Shown piece after piece: positions 8,518 to 10,790 of a DNA stretch of 10,790 bases (positions are counted from its first letter, which is position 1; each line of letters opens with the position of its first letter). This DNA comes from Auxenochlorella pyrenoidosa (lineage: Eukaryota > Chlorophyta > Trebouxiophyceae > Chlorellales > Chlorellaceae), in assembly GCA_001430745.1 (NCBI GenBank), contig KQ481983.1:293212-304001 (forward strand). The letters are read 5' to 3'. Position numbers and translations under genes: made by a program. A model generated the notes under the pieces. It was not told the origin of the DNA, searched no databases, and worked only from the letters and a program-made list of their open reading frames with translations.

Positions 8518-8529
8518 ACATCATGATGT
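8518..8529. promoter_or_regulatory. 12-bp perfect palindrome, possible dimer-binding site
   Basis: ACATCATGATGT is identical on both strands and lies about 420 bases upstream of the membrane-protein start and 710 upstream of the glycosyltransferase start. Palindromes of this size can bind dimeric transcription factors, but a single copy is weak evidence. Confidence 0.25.
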
Positions 8530-8794
8530 CAGACAAATCAGGGGCAGTGGCGGCGGCCTGGATGTCTAAAACTCACTGCTGCAAGTGGCACGAGTTCGCT
8601 GGCGGGGGGATTGGCGGTCTCCGAAGCAGGCACCGACAGCTGTTGAACCACAGCACTGCAAGACAGCCAGAAGGCATCACCGGCTTTGCTTGCAGCCTGC
8701 ACGCGAGCAGGTCACATCTTGGTGTTGCAGGTGCATGCATGCGCTCTGCAGGCGTGTGGGGTGGCGGCCGGACGGCCGCAGGGCCTGGCATTTG

Positions 8795-8807
8795 GTGACA
8801 GCGTCAC
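8795..8807. promoter_or_regulatory. Inverted repeat GTGAC-N3-GTCAC in the divergent promoter
   Basis: Two 5-bp arms flank a 3-bp centre (AGC). The half site TGAC resembles bZIP or TGA-type half sites known from plants, but the spacing differs from the standard TGACGTCA site. The regulatory reading is inference only. Confidence 0.22.
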
Positions 8808-9239
8808 TGCCCATATTCGACATCCATTGCTCCTGGTCCATTTCATGAGTATTGTGGCAGCTCTCTCCTAGCACAACTTCACCACTGCCGATCGCTGCTG
8901 CTGCTGCCACTCTGGTACTGGAAGCTGTCCCGAGCAGCTGCACGGGACAGCTGGCAGCATCTTCCCAGCACCAGAGATCAAGCTCCCCAGCCGGCCCTCA
9001 CGTTTTCCTCTCCAAAGGATGGCCGAGTCTGGCGTCTTGGACAAGGGAGCGGCCAGGCAGGTGGCAGCTACTGCAACTTGGGTCTGCGCTTGGAGGGCTG
9101 CACCCCGCTCTGAGCTGTGCTAGATCCACGGAAATGCCACTTAGTGGCTATGGCGAGCGGCATGGCCCCTGAAATGTACCGCTGTGCCCAACACGGTTGA
9201 CCGCCAGACTTGCCCTACCAAGCCCGCTGATTGTGCTGC

Positions 9240-10694
9240 ATGGTTATAACCGTTGTTTTGACCGCAGAGGATCTCGCCCCTTTCCGCAGGGAGCCAGCGC
9301 CCTGCCGTGTCGGCTGCCGCCGGCGCGGCACCCCGGCAGCGGCGGCGGCTGTCGTGCTCTTGACTGCAGGGCTCCTCTGGCGCTCTCCCAAGCTGCCATC
9401 TTGGTGGGAAGCTCCATCAACACAAGTGCCGTTGCATGCCAGCGGCAGCGGCGGCGGCGGCATTGGCAGCTACACCAGCGAATGCGCGAAAGTGAACCGC
9501 ACATGCGGGAAGGTGAGGAGGGCCTGAGCCAAGCACGCGCCACAAACCGAGTGGATGCCCACTGTGTGCCTTCCTGAGCAAGCACACGATGGCTTGTGGG
9601 TCCACGCATGGCTACGTGAGCAACCGGTGTGTCCTGTCGTTGACCTGACGCTGCAGGTGCTGGGAATACGCAAGGTGGCCCTGCTCTTTTTGACCAAAAC
9701 GGACCTGCCGCATGAGCCGACATGGCGGCTGTGGCTGGAGGGGGCAGCAGGGCAGCTGCCGCAGCAGCACCTGCAGGCCATCCAGGCAAGGCTGGCACCG
9801 CCGCCTGCTTTTGCGCGCTGTCTCTGCCGACGGCCAATGGCAGCTAAGTGGCAGCAATGCCCCAGGCCTTGGAGTGAGGGGCGCGCTGCCGCCTGCGCAC
9901 CTGGCAAAACTGGCGCTGCCGCGAGCTGTGCCGAGTCAAGATGCTTCTGCACATGCCTGCTGTCCCGCCTGCAGGAAGCGGCCTGCACGGCAGATTCCGA
10001 TACCTGGCGCAGCATGGCCTGCGCCTGCTCACCGCAGCAGCGGCAGCGGCAGCAGCAGCGGCCGCCGCCCTGGGCAGACCTGTTCAGCCTGTACGTGCAC
10101 ACGGCGCCGTGGCCAGAGTTCAAGGGGCAGGGAAAAGGTGCGGTGGCGGGCGCGGATGGCTCCGGGGCTGGCGGGGATGCTCACGCTGTGCCTGCTACGG
10201 CCAAGCTTTCCAACAGCAACAGGCGCATGCGTGTGCGCACGAGGCGGTCGCTGGCATGCGCGAGGCTGCTGAACACACCCATTCAGCATGCACATGTGTT
10301 TGTCGGCGCGCACCAGTGCGACTGCACCTGTCCGCCAGCATGGGCGCCTTGTGCCCACCACCGAACACCTGCCGTGCCCGCCCGACAGGGTTTGGCAACG
10401 GCAGCGTCTTCAACAGCCACGTCATCCCTGACCGAGTCAAGACGCAGTGAGTCCTCCCCTCTCTATCCCTCCCGCCACGCGGTCGCCAAGGGCCGCGCCT
10501 AGACGTTGAACCGCTTCAGCACGCACATGCACGGCCCTGTCTGCATGGCACCCTGCGGCTGCCAGCTCAGCACCGCCAGGGGAGCTCAGCACCGACCCAA
10601 TTTTCCCTGCCGCCTGCAGGTGGGGGCACATCTCGCTGGTCACTGCTGCCCGCAAGCTTGTGGCAGAGGCACTGAAGGACCCCCTGAATGAGCA
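9240..10694 (+). CDS. GT14 core-2/I-branching (DUF266) glycosyltransferase, 5' part (partial)
   Basis: Proposed exons are 9240-9512, 9657-10137, 10389-10446 and 10620-10694, with phases 0, 1 and 2 all matching; the gene continues past the window. Donors are GTGAGG, GTGCGG, GTGAGT and GTGAGC; acceptors are CTGCAG, CGACAG and CTGCAG. The protein begins as a type II membrane protein: an Arg-rich cytosolic tail (to about residue 29), one span (31-47, PAAAAAVVLLTAGLLW) and a Gly/Ser-rich stem with an N-R-T sequon. The catalytic domain then shows the GT14/Branch order: KVALLFLTKTDLPHEPTW (97-114), LFSLYVHTAPWPEF, GSVFNSHVIPDRVKTQ, and WGHISLVTAARKLVAEALKD with DPLNE. These enzymes are Golgi sugar transferases; the donor and acceptor cannot be told from sequence. 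Between the first two motifs lies a Cys/Gln/Ala-rich insert. Part of it (9874-10077, 204 bases, GTGAGG...GGGCAG) could be an optional phase-compatible intron. The start could also be on a short upstream exon, since an acceptor-like TTTTGACCGCAG ends at 9267. Confidence 0.8.
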
Positions 10695-10790
10695 GTGAGC
10701 CGGCGTGGGGCGCAGGGGGAGTGTGTGTGCGCGCGGGGGGGTGGGGGGGTTGGGGGGTGGGGGGGGGGGGTGGGGGTGGGGGGGGGGGGG
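10695..10790 (+). other. Start of a glycosyltransferase intron with long G runs
   Basis: The donor GTGAGC at 10695-10700 opens an intron that runs off the window. A GT run and a GC run are followed by G blocks of up to ten, interrupted by single T bases (about 10734-10790). The sequence can form G-quadruplexes, and its low complexity may mark an assembly edge. Confidence 0.6.

Larger units (their letters stand above)
8097..9239. other. Divergent intergenic region (two promoters/5' UTRs)
   Basis: This 1.14-kb region lies between two start codons pointing away from each other: the membrane-protein gene (- strand, ATG at 8096) and the glycosyltransferase gene (+ strand, ATG at 9240). It should hold both promoters and 5' UTRs. 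Open frames are short and show no family motif. I see no clear TATA box. Two inverted repeats stand out: a 12-bp palindrome at 8518-8529 and GTGAC-AGC-GTCAC at 8795-8807. A short upstream exon for the glycosyltransferase (ATG at about 9150 in an open frame MASGMAPEMYRCAQH) is possible. Confidence 0.5.

Noticed and set aside
9244..9837. 197-codon open frame on the - strand
   Set aside because: It is antisense to the glycosyltransferase exons, whose sense-strand motifs and phases are strongly supported.

Overview
This window looks like nuclear DNA of a green alga, most likely a trebouxiophyte or chlorophyte of the Chlorella type. It is very GC-rich. Its coding regions are broken into short exons by introns of about 140-500 bases with GTGAGT-like donors and GCAG acceptors. 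The proteins are rich in Ala, Gly and Gln, and the families seen are plant/algal: a plant-type purple acid phosphatase end, a starch-binding CBM20 protein and a plant-type GT14 glycosyltransferase. There are no bacterial operons, insertion sequences, CRISPR arrays or recognisable RNA genes. The organism is inferred from these features only.

Layout. (1) Positions 1-590, + strand: an intron and the last exon of a purple acid phosphatase-like gene whose body lies left of the window. (2) Positions 591-1814: convergent 3' flanks without a convincing gene. (3) Positions 1815-3705, - strand: a complete four-exon gene for a 248-residue protein with a CBM20 starch-binding domain, a poly-Ala linker and a C-terminal coiled coil. 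All splice phases agree. (4) Positions 3706-4926: spacer holding the promoter of (3) and the 3' flank of (5). (5) Positions 4927-8096, - strand: a gene of about seven exons for a multi-pass membrane protein of unknown function with a Ser/Asp/Gly-rich tail. Most junctions agree in phase, but the exon 2/3 junction is unresolved. (6) Positions 8097-9239: a 1.1-kb divergent intergenic region. (7) Positions 9240 to past 10694, + strand: the 5' part of a type II membrane GT14 (core-2/I-branching, DUF266) glycosyltransferase. The window ends in an intron with long G runs.

The genes do not form an obvious pathway. Three concern carbohydrate or phosphate handling in different places: probably plastid starch (CBM20), probably Golgi glycan synthesis (GT14), and probably secreted or vacuolar phosphate release (acid phosphatase). 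The most interesting items are the small CBM20/coiled-coil protein, whose domain order recalls pyrenoid starch-organising proteins, and the uncharacterised membrane protein. Introns carry many simple repeats, and several acceptors are preceded by long C runs on the sense strand. Most long unbroken frames elsewhere are antisense by-products of high GC.
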